DNA from: Gadus chalcogrammus
Lineage: Eukaryota; Chordata; Actinopteri; Gadiformes; Gadidae
Length of the DNA: 64,000 bases
Direction: 5' to 3'
Assembly (NCBI RefSeq): GCF_026213295.1
Contig: NC_079419.1
Location: forward strand, 13,294,447 to 13,358,446
Shown: positions 25,537 through 56,689 of the stretch, one piece after another
How positions within the stretch are numbered: position 1 is the first letter of the stretch
How the letters are laid out: each line of letters opens with the position of its first letter
The notes under the pieces: model-generated
What the model was told of the DNA's origin: nothing
Database searches by the model: none
The model's input: only the letters and a program-made list of their open reading frames with translations
Made by a program: the position numbers and the translations under genes

Positions 25537-27471
25537 GAGACAGAAACTCCAGCACAGACACACAGGCATAGAATCAAACAAATGCATAGAGACACACATA
25601 CACACAAAAACACACACTATGCAGCGGCACATACACACTATGCAGAGAATGACGCAGATACACTATGCTTGGACACGCGGACACACACACACACACACAT
25701 TTCTCAAATGGTTAAGATAATTGCGTTCCCCTCTCTATAATAACAAATATTATATTTAATGAACACATCTATTTTATGTAATGAGTAAGGATGGTTAGAA
25801 ACAGCTCTGATGAAGATGATTGGAGGAGGATGATTGGAGGAGAAGGATTTGGATCGTGGATGTGAACATTTACGACATCGATTGGATAGAGGAGAGAGCA
25901 ATCAAATGGAGTTATCTGACCTGATCTCAGAACAGGACAGATGACAGCTGAATTGGTGTGTGTGCATGTGTCAAAAAAAACTACTTCATACCTTTAGGAA
26001 AAGGCATATATAGACAGAGAGAAATAAAGGGAGAGATAAAGAGAGATATGACGAAAGAAAGACAGAGATAGACGGACATAGAGAGAAAGAAAGAGATAGA
26101 GAGTAAAACAGATTTAGGGAGAAAGAGAGATAGAGAGAAAAACATAGGCTATATTGAGAAAGACAGATGTAGAGAGAAAGACAGATCAAGAGAGAAGAAA
26201 AAACAACGACCAAGAGATATAGCGTGAAGACAGAGGAGAAAATAGATTAATCTCACCGAATTAATTCAATGAATCGGTTTGTCAGATAAGATCGCTCTCC
26301 TACATTTCGACATCTCTCAAATATTTGGCCAAACTCTGGTTCTGTTGATTGCGTCACGCCCAGCACACCAATTATTTTTAATAAATAAACATCTTCCTCA
26401 TAACAGGGAATTATTCCAAGAAAAACAAAAATTAAAAGACGCCGAATAACGTCTCAACATCGCGTAAACTAAATCTCTACATCCCTCCCCGTCTTTTGAG
26501 ACGTCAATAAACCTGGCTTTGATTGATTTCTATGGCAACAGTTCAGAATGGACCAGACAGACGGCAAGAGGCCTACAAGACATGCGTCACCCAGTGACAG
26601 AATCAAGTTCATTCCTGATACACTTGCGGTTCCGTTTCTCGCAATGTGATCACAACATGTTTTCATTATAAGCTAACTAGAGCGCATTGTTCCACTCTAA
26701 CTTCGTGTTGGCATGGCGACAGCAGGGACGGAATGTCTGCTGAGACGACGTGATAAGAATGTTACCTTAACGGGCCCTGGTGGCTCCTAAACTCACTATT
26801 AGAAATATGATGATTAAAGTAATTAGAATTAACGTTTATTATGAGAAGATGTAAGCGACAAGAATTATAGGCCTACTTTATAACACATATATAAATAATT
26901 TGCACTTAATCGGATCAGATAAGTAAAAAAAATATAGGCCTATAATAGTGTCACATATTAGGGGTATTATTATTAATTAATACGATACTGCTACAATATA
27001 ACGGTTTTAATTTAAAGGGCTATGATTTTATTCGTGCAGGTCTAAGTTCAAGTTTATGAGCAACCTATAACTTTGGAATAACGGTCTGTGATTGCATGTC
27101 AAGTCCCCGCGGGCGAGGATCAAATCTGTTCTAAAAAAAAGTTTACGGGTGTCTGGAACACGCGCAAACATTCTCAAACCAGAGCGCGTTTTATGGACCA
27201 CAATTCCAACACTAAAGATGAGACAGCGTTATGAAAAACAAAGTAGACCTACACTTAATGAGCCCGTTGTTGTTCTCCAAGTCAAGTTTCACGTTCCTAA
27301 TGAGATTTGGCCATATCGTTAACATCAAGTTAAGACTCAGTCAGCACAAACTCGCGTCAAAGTTCTGCAAACTCTCAACCAACTATGCATAAAGACTGAG
27401 GCTATTAAGAAAACGTTATACATTGGTTTTGGACAAATGTGTTTCGTTATGAATAAAGATTGAAACCTTAC

Positions 27472-27600
27472 TTATAGAGAATGTTCTTGAGTAGGTTTCT
27501 TGTTGCTCGGCGGACCGGTGACAGCGACTGGAATAACGGGAGGCGTTAAAATACACGCTTGCTGTTCAGATCGTATATATACCCGTGCCAACCCTGGAAT
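27472..27600 (-). promoter_or_regulatory. Predicted tgm1 promoter and non-coding exon 1
   Basis: A strong donor GTAAGG (27471-27466) on the minus strand ends a candidate exon at 27472. A TATATATAC element (about 27583-27573) lies about 30 bp before a likely start near 27548. This fits the splice acceptor directly before the tgm1 ATG and the non-coding first exon of mammalian TGM1. No transcript evidence is available. Confidence 0.4.
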
Positions 27601-28789
27601 GTACGCGAGATTCTTTTATAAAAGCGACACACCCCTGTCTCTCTCTTTTCCCCTCCCTCGACCAACCCCGGTGGCCGTGGTTACGTACGCCTTTTATTGA
27701 TATCCTCCAGTGCGAACTCAAGGTTTGGGTGCGGCATGCATAAGTCAGTGTACACCGGGAATGACTAAAAAACTAGATTTTAGGGGGCAGCAGCAACACC
27801 CATGCAAAACAAGAGGAAGAGAGAGAGGAGTGAGAGAATGACATATCACAATGTTTCAGCTCCGTTTTCCATGACGGGAAGGCAGTGGAAACAGATGGAG
27901 TCAGGACGACAGTTACCTTTCATCACTAGAGCGGTATACTCGACAATAGTGGGCATGCCCACCTTGAGGGCAAAGTCTGCCTTTCTTGTGCTGTGCCATA
28001 TAATTAACTTGTACTGACTAATGCAAAAGCACAACTAGACTAATAAATAAAGGCCTCTTTTTGGTTAGTTTGCCAATCAAGGGCAAGCATGCTATAGAAA
28101 ATAGTCTACAAAAAAGGTTAAATGTGAAAGTTATTCAAATGTGTCCTTTTCAACTCACTGTGAACTTCCACTTCTCTTAATTTGATGCGGATATGGGACA
28201 TTTTTTACCAGTTTTTTAACAGTTGGTCACAAGGCTGAAATATCTTTTTTCTGAAGATATTGGTTTTAAAGTCGTTTTATGTAAGAGAGGGGACAAAACA
28301 AAATTCTCAATCACAATATGCTAATCCTTTCCATGAATGTTTTTCCTCATTCTGAATCATTTTCTTCAATTGCGATCATCCTCTAATAATCTAGGTCGCA
28401 AGTCACTCAAACAGCGTCAGCACAGCTATGATGAAATGAGCGTTGAGGTCATCTGCTGGCAACAATGGGCCGTACCTCTGAGTGAATTTACAGAGAATCC
28501 TAGAGGATGTCACAACATCCATCCGGTGGAAACTGATTCTTGCCCAACACACACATTGGCACCAGGGCGGAGTGGGGCCCTGTCGTTTGTCCATGCTGGG
28601 CTACTGTAGAAACATGGAGGTGCATCCTAGCATCTGTGGGAGAGGACCCGCTCCCTATGTAGATATAAATGCCTCAATCTAAGGTAATTTCTTATTTTCA
28701 TGGGATTATCAATTATAGACAAATTGAAAAGTACTTGATGAGTATAATATTCAATTTCTGCCAAAAGCACTGTTATTTTCAACAAAATA

Positions 28790-29205
28790 ACCACTTTCAT
28801 CCAAAGTGATTTGCAGTGAATTCAGATACACGTCATCAAAGAGCAGGTAGGGGTTAGAGAGTAGAAAGACAGGTCCTGTGGGAGGGTTAGACAGCACAGA
28901 CACAGGTCATTAATGAGTAGGGCCGGATAAGACAGTGAATACAGAGGCTGGTCATTAAGGAGCAGGTAGGGGTTAGACTGTACAGAGACAGGTCATTGAG
29001 GAGCAGGTAGGGGTCAGACAGTGTGTGCAGAGACGGGTCATTAAGGAGCAGGTTAGGGGTCAGACAGTGTGTGCAGAGACGGGTCATTAAGGAGAAGGTT
29101 AGGGCGAGGGCATCTTGCTGACGGGCGCCTACAGACTGTTGATATTGGGGCATCAAACCCTGAACCTTCCATCTGGGAAACGAAGACCCTTACCACCAAC
29201 GCAGC
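28790..29205 (-). mobile_element. SINE with internal tandem expansion
   Basis: It opens with TCATCCAAAGTGATTTGCAG, the reversed tail of a fish SINE. Then 5-6 copies of a unit near 40 bp (GGTCATTAAGGAGCAGGTAG with TTAGACAGT) follow, and it ends in a tRNA-like head with reversed B box GGGTTTGATGCCC. The internal units, not the tRNA part, have multiplied. Confidence 0.6.
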
Positions 29206-29445
29206 TTGCCCACTGCATCCATCCGTCAACGGACGACGGAAGGCGTGTCTGACGGATGGGGTATTTGCCGACGGAGCCACGATATGATTGGCTGACGGAT
29301 CTGTTGCAGCCTGAAAAGTTACAATTTTCTCAACTTCTGAACGCAAGAGACGGAGCCGACGGAACAGACGGACCCACAATGCATTTCGGGATCTCCCCCA
29401 TACAAAGTCAATGAGATCCGTCAACGGACGGATGCAGGGGGCAAG
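29205..29445. mobile_element. MITE-like inverted-repeat element
   Basis: The left end CTTGCCCACTGCATCC and the reversed right end CTTGCCCCCTGCATCC agree over about 22 bp with two or three mismatches. The interior is rich in CCGTCAACGG-type motifs. The left end overlaps the head of the neighbouring SINE, so the boundary may be shared. Confidence 0.45.
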
Positions 29446-29964
29446 GGGTGTAACCTGCAGTGTTATTAACCTCTTTTGCCCCCTCTCATCTGCCTACAAT
29501 ATCATCCCCCAGGGACGTGGTCAGTAGTACTCTGCTCATGGATATTACTCATTAGGCAGTCTGGTTATATACAAGGGACATTAACGCTTCAAAAGATTCA
29601 AATTAAACAATGATTGCCTAATATCCCTTCGTAGCTTGAGTCAGGATAGTGACGTAACCCCTAACCCATTTCAGGCGAGCAAGGTTGGGCAACACTCCGC
29701 TTACAGGAAATCCGACTTGAAATGACCACTTTGAGATGGACCACTTTGTTCAATTCATGTTCCATGAATTGAACGACTAAGTTTTACTGAACCACTAAGT
29801 TCCTGATCATTTTAATTATCAGGAACTACTGTCAATCAGAACAGCGATTATACAAGCGATTAACAAAATACACTGGAAGACCAGGAGAGTCAAATGTCCC
29901 TTGGCTAAATGACTACACATTCAATAATAATACCAGAGAAAGGTATACGTTTATGCAATTCCAA

Positions 29965-29970
29965 TTTATT
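29965..29970 (-). terminator. nop9 poly(A) signal AATAAA (minus strand)
   Basis: TTTATT on the plus strand, 55 bp beyond the nop9 stop codon. Its short distance and canonical form support it. Confidence 0.6.
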
Positions 29971-30024
29971 GGGAAAAATAAACATCCATACATCCATACA
30001 CACGATCCCCATGAATTGACCGCG

Positions 30025-38516
<8,492 letters not shown>

Positions 38517-38990
38517 CTTGAAACTTTCCCCAAACCGTTGTCATGAGAACCTCTTTGTGATTAAGTTTAAAACAGAATCATTCAAGTCAAAAACATAGTA
38601 GGCGGCGGTCCGCTGCAAACTGAGCGATATGTGTACGTTTGATTGTAATGAACTATTGACTCATTTACTGATAATCACAGATCTTTAGATTACTTTCAGC
38701 ATGTGTTGAGAAGAGTGGTGCAACGATACAGTACAAGATCACATAGCTAGAATATGGTCAATTCCACTGCAATGTATGACATGCAACAATACGGAGACGA
38801 ACTTTTATTTAACATCCAAAAGTGACCCCTATTCGTAATAGAAATCCAATAGGTCAACACAATTTGAAGAAAATGAACCAGCGTAACTCACCAAAACAAG
38901 CCCAACTCACGTGTGAAATCAAAGCACAGCGTTCTGCCGACGCAGAGTGATGACGTAGGTAACGAAACGTCGTGTCAAAGCGATCTCCGA
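38517..38990 (-). promoter_or_regulatory. nop9 5' flank and likely promoter
   Basis: A CRE-like TGACGTAG (38951-38958) lies about 435 bp upstream of the nop9 ATG in a stretch with several CpGs. No TATA box is obvious. A promoter role is inferred from position. Confidence 0.4.
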
Positions 38991-39613
38991 AAGTATGGCT
39001 TTTTTAACAAGATTAATAATAATAATAATAATAATAATAATCATAAATTATTAAACGTATGAATATTATGTAAGAAATATTATTATTTATAATACTATAC
39101 ATTTGATAAGGGGTAGTCCTGCTTGTATTTTTATTTTTGGAAATGCCAAACGGATTTTAAAATATTTGAGAAATATTATTCCCCACAGGATTGTTTCTTC
39201 ATTTGAGGGCACCGAAAAACACCCACTCGAGCATCCCAGCGATCCCAGCAACCACGCAGGCACCCTAGCAACGCTTCATCAACCAGCCACAGCACCCTAG
39301 TAACCATTGAATGTTGTTGAATAAGAGGCTAGAGATGCAGTGTGGCGAAATTATACAAACAGTGAATGTCACGACAGTTGTTATTTTAGAGCATGTTGTT
39401 AAAAATATATATAGTCCTTTGTGGTTAAATAACCTTTACAATTTGTATTTGTGCTTAACCTAATGCTTTAGCCTAAAAAAAATAATATATGTATATATTA
39501 AAATACAAAGACGGCATTTTGCTAGTTTAATTCGACTGAAAGGGTGTCTTGTTTTAATTATAAGTGGGTATCTCAACACAAGTCTATGCGTCACCTTTGC
39601 AAACCCAACCCGG

Positions 39614-39627
39614 CCTCTAGAGGGCAG
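39614..39627 (+). promoter_or_regulatory. Candidate CTCF site
   Basis: CCTCTAGAGGGCAG differs from the vertebrate CTCF core at one position by eye. It lies between nop9 and rem2. Motif evidence only. Confidence 0.3.
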
Positions 39628-39980
39628 TCTTTCGTAAAGACTCTTAACAGCGAGTTTTTAACAGGGTCATATAATTCAGAACTTTACTTACCTGTAGCCT
39701 ACTTATTGAATGTTTACTAAAAATGTTTTTTAAGTTTTGAATTCTAATTATGATTTTAAATCTATGTGAAATCCTACCCCGAACCAGCACACGTCCAACT
39801 TTCCCAGACATTCATCCTTACTTTGCATTTGCATTGTGAAAAAACTTTTTTTCTCAGCTCATTGCATTCCCCTTTGGAAGAAAAGTCAATGATACTCTTC
39901 GTGAAGAATAGCCTATTGAATGTGAGTATTATATTCAACCTTTAAAAATCAAAACACTGGCATATAAATAGTAATACGTG

Positions 39981-40114
<134 letters not shown>

Positions 40115-40509
40115 CACCTGGCATAGCTGTCGTCCTTTGATCCGCTATTAATCCACATTAGCAGAATTTCATGGAAATGACTCCGGGGGTGTTCACACAG
40201 TAATCGCTTTGACCTGCTCCTCTTACCTCTCTGGTCGACAGGGCAACCAATCAACCAATCAAAAGCGAAGCCTGGTTTGAGTGAGTCTGGCTTCGGATTC
40301 TTTATGGATTGGTTGTTATCATTTCTCTCAGAATATATGAATATGTGTGTCTGCTGTTCCCCGCAGATACGGAGCGGGAGATGGCGGTGACCTTTTTGGG
40401 GAGGTAACAACGAAAACAAATCACCCAGACTCAGGGGGAATCGAACGGAAGTCTCGCTTTAATGTCGACGAATCGTCGCAGCATGCTCTAGGGCCTGGCC
40501 ATCCACGTC

Positions 40510-40511
<2 letters not shown>

Positions 40512-40593
<82 letters not shown>
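40512..40593. repeat. (AC)n microsatellite
   Basis: A pure AC tract of about 80 bp, intergenic. Confidence 0.98.
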
Positions 40594-40595
<2 letters not shown>

Positions 40596-42099
40596 GAGTG
40601 TGTCCACCTGGGGTGGTTCACCCTGCAGACTATTTAAAGTATTAGCTTGAACACACACATACACAAACACACACATTCAAACACCTGCTGGGGAAATATA
40701 GAGTTAATTAGTTATGCACAGTGATCACTGAAAATGGAAACATGGTTATAGCCAACACCTTTTTCGGGCGTATTGTGTCTTTTTTTTCTTCCATCCCTTT
40801 CATCACTTGTGTATCTCATTGGTATTCAGAAACTATTAATTGGCTCGGTCTTATTCCTACTTTATTCCTAATTCATTTAAGGTTTCACATAATGTCACAC
40901 ACATCCCGAGCTGCCATGTTGGTGGGCTTCACCATTAAAACAGGAATGATAACAAATGGTAATTCTAGAATGTCTGGTACCGCACTGGTGGTTTTGAACT
41001 TATTTGATGGAACTTCAGATTGAAACTATCCTACAGCTTGCCCAAGGCCATTAGATCAGAGTGCTGCTTGATGTTTTCAGTAAATGAATGAACTGATCCA
41101 AGGAGGTTGGGAATTTGAAGCTGTAAAAGGGTGTAACCAAACAATGTTATTTTGGGTTGTGTAGAAACAAAGCCCCCTGAGTCATAGAAGGTATTTGCCC
41201 TATTTGCACATATCCAAATATATATTTTATACTTATATGTGTGTGTGTGTGTGTGCGTGTGTTTATTTATACCTGATAGAATTGTCTGATATCTCATGGA
41301 GCCTCCTCCTGACTAATTCTTGAGCATCAGGAGAGCGTTTGCTGTGTTCAACGCAATGGTCAAATATTCCCACCGAAAGTCAGAACCATCGTTAGACTGA
41401 CAATAAATCCCCCCATAACTGCCTGTGTGTCACCTTTCGTTGCGAGTCATTTTTGGAAATATTTCCATCTCTCCCCCGCCTGCACTCTATCAGGGTCGAC
41501 TCCTGTGGACCTCCGGAGAAAGGAAGAAATGTACAGGAAGAGCGGAAAAACACTTCAACAACAGCCTGCAACCTCGGAAATATCCAAACAAATATAGGAC
41601 AATGGGGAAGCCAAAGAACACTGGGACTCCCGGTCTCCGTGACAACCGTCTCCAGGCAACCGGCGTTCCTCAAAGCGTTTATCTAACCCCATCTCTCGCT
41701 CTCCGTCTCGCTCTCTCTCTCTCCTCCCCTCGCTCTGTCTCTTTTTATGGCGTCAGTCTTTGCCTTCTCCTTCTCAAATGTGCGGTGGTGTATTTCCACC
41801 TGTAATGATTAACCTCTTTGTCTGCTGGTCTTAAGAGGCTGACCCCCAGGAGCTAGCTCAAGGGCAGGTCAGTATCACAAAAAAGCCAAGACAAGCCCTG
41901 CTAAGTACTACATTTAAGCATGTCGACTTTGTCGAGTGATTCAAACTTAGGTAATTTAGCAGAGGCTTTTATCCAAACTGACCTATGGATTCAGCCTCCT
42001 ATGTTAAGAGGTAAGAGGTAAGGATTATTCATGGTAACCTTTATAGAAGCCTTTATCACACAACGGCTTCACACACCCTGACTTGAGCACACATACCCT

Positions 42100-42215
42100 C
42101 CCCCTTAAGTCCTTGTAAGGGCATGGTTAAAACCTAGTTGGAAGGGGAAAAACACCTTGAGAAGGAAAACAGAGGGATCCCTCCTTCCAGGAATGGTTAG
42201 GAACGCAGAATGTGC
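42100..42215. repeat. Dispersed repeat, copy B
   Basis: AGGGATCCCTCCTTCCAGGAA with GAGAAGGAAAACAG before it matches the 12.0-kb copy in a tgm1 intron. Confidence 0.5.
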
Positions 42216-44161
42216 CACACAAAGCAGTAGTAGAATCCTACAAGCATACACGTTGTAGCATTAAAACGAGAATAAGAGAGGCATAAACATGAATTCTGTT
42301 TATTTCTCCATGGGGATTGTCTGTTGATGTATATGTTAATTAGTTATTGGTACAGACAGTAAACCATTTCAAACAAAGTAAAAAAAAATCGAATGAAAAT
42401 GCAAATAACACTTATGCTTCATCGCATTCCAGTGACAACTCGTCATCGCGTAATAACCCCCGTAACAAGATAAAATAACTAGTTTATTCATGAATTCATT
42501 AATTCATGACCACAGAGGAAAAACAAGGACGAGACACCCGTTAACCACGTCAAAATACAAATTGATTTCCCCTCGGAAAGAGAGAGTGCTCAGTCAACGG
42601 CGACAGACGCAGATGTGTGTCAGACATGAGCCTCCGAAGCGTTCTGAAGCCTACTTTAACGGTATTCGTGTCGTTCAGTTGGGCCTCACAAAGCAACGCT
42701 ACTAACACGGTATTGTCAGCCAAGAAAATAAAAGCGAAGAAAATCAAATGAACCAATGGGAATAAGACAAACAAGAAACAGCCACAGGTAGTTAAGGTTT
42801 TGTTTTGTAAATATTATTGTCCAACTTTTTGTCCAGTTTTCAGTCGGCGAAGACAGTTTGAACCGGTCGTAACCGGTTGATATAATCATTACCTAATGGC
42901 GTTTCATTTATTTCGTTATTTTCTTTTTTAAAACCTCGCTCTAAAATCCATATTTTCTCACTTAAAGGGATCTTCTTGTGATTGCAGGCTCACAAAGCAG
43001 CGCTACACGGCATCGATCCGGCACCTCGCGTTTCAAGTCCCAGGTGAAGGTGCCCAGGGGAGGGGGAGAGTTTGGTGGTGGTGTGGGGGGGGTGGGGGCA
43101 GTGTTCGAGTGTCCGAAACCATCAGCCGTGACATGCTAGCTTCATTTTTGGGGTGAATCTCCTGAAAAACAGTCTGTGCAATGTCGTGTCTGATCGCATT
43201 GAGCGTGAAATGAGAATTGATCACGGATTGCGTCGTGAATTGCGAAAACTGTTCGGGTTCGCTGTGGTAGTTAGCCGCTGCCAGCACTGCCGGTCCGCCT
43301 TTAGTGCCTCTTAAAAAGCGTCTCTGTTTGGGTCGATAGGGTCGTCTCTTCACTCTCTAAAGTTGTGTACTAGCGGGGGGATAGCATGCTATCACCGAGA
43401 GACACCTAGCGTAGAACTACATAAGATGGCTATCAGCTCTCTACATAATCCGAGTCACAGGGGTGCGTGTGCACGTGTGAATTGGTTTCTCCAGATTTCT
43501 CTCCCCGTCGCTGCCATTTTGTCCCCATAATCTGTCCATTCAGCTGCTTGATGAGACTCACCTCCTGTTCCCTTTCTCCTGCTATTTAACATCATCAGGG
43601 CTAACAGCAGACTGCAGTTCATCGAAAATGGCATCATGGCTTATTCTACCGATCCCCTGGCTCCCACTGGGCTTCTCTTTGTCCCTATTAATGAACCTCT
43701 CTGTCCTTCTGCTGTTATCTAATTGCTGGACTTGGACTTGACTTTTTTTAGCACAGCTCAGACCAATTTCTTCTGTTTCTCTCTCTCTCTTTCCCCTTGC
43801 AGCTCTTGAATCTCTTCTCGTCTCCCTCCTCCTTCCCCCCCTACTCCCCCTCAAACTGTCCTCCCTTTCTCCCTCTGATTCATCCATTTTTCCTCCCTCC
43901 CTCCCTCCCTGTCCTCCCCTCCTCTCATGGTCTTAGTCCAGTGTGTGTGATGTATATGACTCGCCGTGTTCAAAAATAGGCATACGTACGTATGTGGGTC
44001 CCCTGTATGCGTGCCTGTGTGAGTGTACTATGCATACAAAGCCATGGATGCATGTACGTACGTACATACGTACGTAAGTATGCATTGATGCATGTATGAG
44101 TTAATGTATGTACATATACATGCATGCCTGTGAGTATATGCATGAATTGTGTGTGTGTGTT

Positions 44162-44292
<131 letters not shown>

Positions 44293-44365
44293 GGGTCTGT
44301 GTTCCTGTGGGTCATTTGTTCCTGCACGCCGCACGGTGAGGAGGGTGGGTGGGGGGGGGGGGGTG

Positions 44366-53758
<9,393 letters not shown>

Positions 53759-53770
53759 CTATAGGGAACG

Positions 53771-53773
<3 letters not shown>

Positions 53774-53833
<60 letters not shown>
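53774..53833. repeat. (AC)n microsatellite at rem2 acceptor
   Basis: A pure AC tract. On the minus strand it is (GT)n ending about 13 nt before the exon at 53758. Confidence 0.97.
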
Positions 53834-53835
<2 letters not shown>

Positions 53836-54289
53836 TTAAAGACTATTACTTAGCACAAGGGGAAAAATTCCACAAAGTTGAGGAGGTGTCAGTAACTCTT
53901 CTAGATGAGCTGGATTATGTTTATGCACGCTTTGAGCATAACACCCCGTGCCGTGGAGATGCAAATGAACCGGGACCCCTGCCCACTGGAAATATCAAGA
54001 GAAGACCCCAGGCCCAGACGGCATCCCGAGTACTCAAGGGCCCAATCCCAATGTCCGGACTCACGGGCTTTGCTGCGCATTCTCGCAAATTTATTAAGGC
54101 TTTAGGGCTGTCCCAATGTCGAATACCAAAAGGCGTGAGGGTTTGAGTCCACACGTGAGTCTGCATCAGTGCAGACTTCACCTAAGGGAATTACCCACAG
54201 TTCAAAGCGTTGTGATGTTAAAAATCCGGAAATTAGGAAGGTAAACAACAAAACTACGCTACTGTCAATGCGCGACCAGATGGGAATTT

Positions 54290-54375
54290 TGGCCTTTTTT
54301 TAGTGAGCCGGATCATTTGGATCAGCTCACCAACAACAGCCGGCTCTTTTGGCTCCCAAACGGCTCTTCATATGA
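54290..54375. repeat. GAGCCG/CGGCTC-rich element fragment
   Basis: GTGAGCCGGATCATTTGGAT and CGGCTCTTTTGGCTCCC resemble short non-autonomous DNA element ends seen in fish. It is too short and degraded to classify. Confidence 0.3.
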
Positions 54376-54784
54376 CTAATTATACCTTTTATAATTCAGC
54401 CAAATGTAGCCCGTTCTGACTTATGATTAGTATGTGTAGGCCAATAATCACCTATTTCAATACATCCTTTATACTGAAGTAGTATTCAAAATTAAAAATA
54501 TATTTTTTCCAATATCAATAAATTGCTGTAGCCGATTGTTTTCATTGCATTTACAAAAAAACAAAAAAACAACACAAATGAGAATTCCCAAACCGGCAAG
54601 TGTCAGCAGCCTCTTGTCATTAAACGTTGCCAAGGTAACATGTGCCGTCGTGTAGTGCTGTCCCCATCCCATATATACCTATCTGAGCCCATGTGGCCTC
54701 ACGCACTCACGCACTTAGCACCTGAGATCAATTAAGTCTGTGAGACCTTAGTCCTTAGTCCTCAGGGCTCACTTTGGGATGGGG

Positions 54785-56020
54785 CCATGGTGTGTGCAGA
54801 CCATCCGGCGGATGTATTCACTCAGCTTTTAAACACATCCCTACAACAATCTGTAGTTCTGACAAGCTTCAAGAGAACGACCATTGTTCCTACACCCAAG
54901 AAAACAGAAGCCCTCTGTTTAAATGACTACCCCCCGTAGCTCTCAAATCGGTCACCAAGAAGTGCTTTGAGCGGCTAGTCAAAACCCATATCACCTCTTC
55001 TCTAACTGACACGTTGGACCCTATACAGTTCGCCTACAGGCCAAACAGATCTACTGACGGTGCCAACGCCCTCACCCTCCACACTGCCCTCTCTCAACTC
55101 ACATATGTGAGAATGCTATTCATTGACTATAGCTCATCATTCAACACTATAGTGCCCTCTAACCTTATCACCAAGCTCAGGGACCTACGACTTAACACAG
55201 TCCTATGCAGCAGGATACTGGACTTCCTGACGGGCAGACCCTAGGCTGTGAGGATGGGCAACAATACCTCCTCCACTCTGACTCTCAGTACTGGAGCACC
55301 ACAGGGCTAGATGCTCAGCCCCCTCCTGTAATCGCTGTTCACGCACGACTGGGTGGCCACACACAGCTCAAATACAATCAATATGTTTGCTGTCATCGGC
55401 CTGATCTACGACAACGATGAGACAGCCTACAGGGAGGAAGTGAGGGCCCCTGTCAACATGGTGCCATGACAACAACCTCCATCTCAACTTCAGCAAAACT
55501 AAGGAGCTCATTGTGGACTACAGGAAGTTGCAGAGAGGAGACCATACCCAGCCCCATCCACATAGATAGGGCTGCAGTGGAGAGAGTCAGTAGCTTCATG
55601 TTCCTTGGGGTCCACATCAGCGAGGACCTGTCCTCGTCATACCACACCGACATTGTTGTTAAGGCAGAGAGACACGGCTCTTCTTCCTACGCAGACTGTA
55701 GAAGTTCGGTATGGACTCCAGGATACCCTGACTGGCTGCATCACCGCCTGGTATGGGAATTGCAACGACGGCGACCTCAAAGCTCTGCAGAGGGTCGTGA
55801 AAACTGCACAGCACATAACCAGGTCTGATCTGCCCTCCCTACAGGACCTCTACACTCGTAGATGGAGGAGTGAAGCACAGACTATTCTCAGGGACCACAG
55901 CCACCCTAGCAAGAAATTGTTCACTCTGCGACGCTATCGGAGCATCAGGACACGATCCAACCGGCTCAAGAACAGCTCAGAGCACCACAAGACTCTTGAA
56001 CTCTTAACCCCACACACACA
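54785..56020 (+). mobile_element. LINE reverse-transcriptase remnant (jockey/CR1/L2 group)
   Basis: Segments in different frames read [19 protein letters not shown] and [18 protein letters not shown] (55014-55180), ERVSSFMFLGVHISEDLSSS (55575-55640) and GCITAWYGNCNDGDLKALQR (55735-55795), then a 3' part with HPSKKLFTLRRYRSIRTRSN and LKNSSEH. These match the C-terminal half of fish LINE reverse transcriptases. There are several frameshifts and the endonuclease half is missing. It ends in CACACACAAACA, and the (AC)n tract at 56150 follows. It lies on the opposite strand to rem2, in its intron. Confidence 0.88.
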
Positions 56021-56145
56021 AACATGAATGCACACATGCACACAAACATACATACAAGCACACATATACACAAGTTCCCGCAGACACACACCCATGCACT
56101 TCCCACAGAGATGCACCCATGCAGAGACACACCCACCCACCCACC

Positions 56146-56262
<117 letters not shown>

Positions 56263-56689
56263 CATTGAGTTAAGTGGGTGTGAGGAAGGGTGTGAGGGAG
56301 GGGAAGGAGCACCTAGAACATGCTTCTTGGTTTTATGGACAGTATGATAAAATTGGAAAGTAAATCGAAATAAACATCAAAACAATCACATTCAATGTAC
56401 AGCACTTTGAGCGGTCACTGAGGTCAGAAAAGTAAAAGATTAGATGAATTCATAAAGAATAAAATGCATTCCCTTCTCATGCCTATAGTATTAGACTAGC
56501 GGCCAAAAGGTGCTAGGTTTTATTCTCAATATCAACAGTCTATCTGCAGACATTCATGAGAAATAGCCCTACCTCCTCATTAATTACCTGCATCTGAAAT
56601 TAATAAAATCATTTAAAGCATTAAACCTAATGTAATGGTACTGACAAAATACTATAATGGCACTGAAAGCATATCGTAATGGTATTGAC

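Larger units (their letters stand above)
27620..30024. other. Intergenic region between tgm1 5' end and nop9 3' end
   Basis: No gene is seen. It contains AT-rich unique sequence, a SINE with an internal tandem expansion (28790-29205), an inverted-repeat element (29205-29445) and the nop9 poly(A) signal. Confidence 0.6.
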
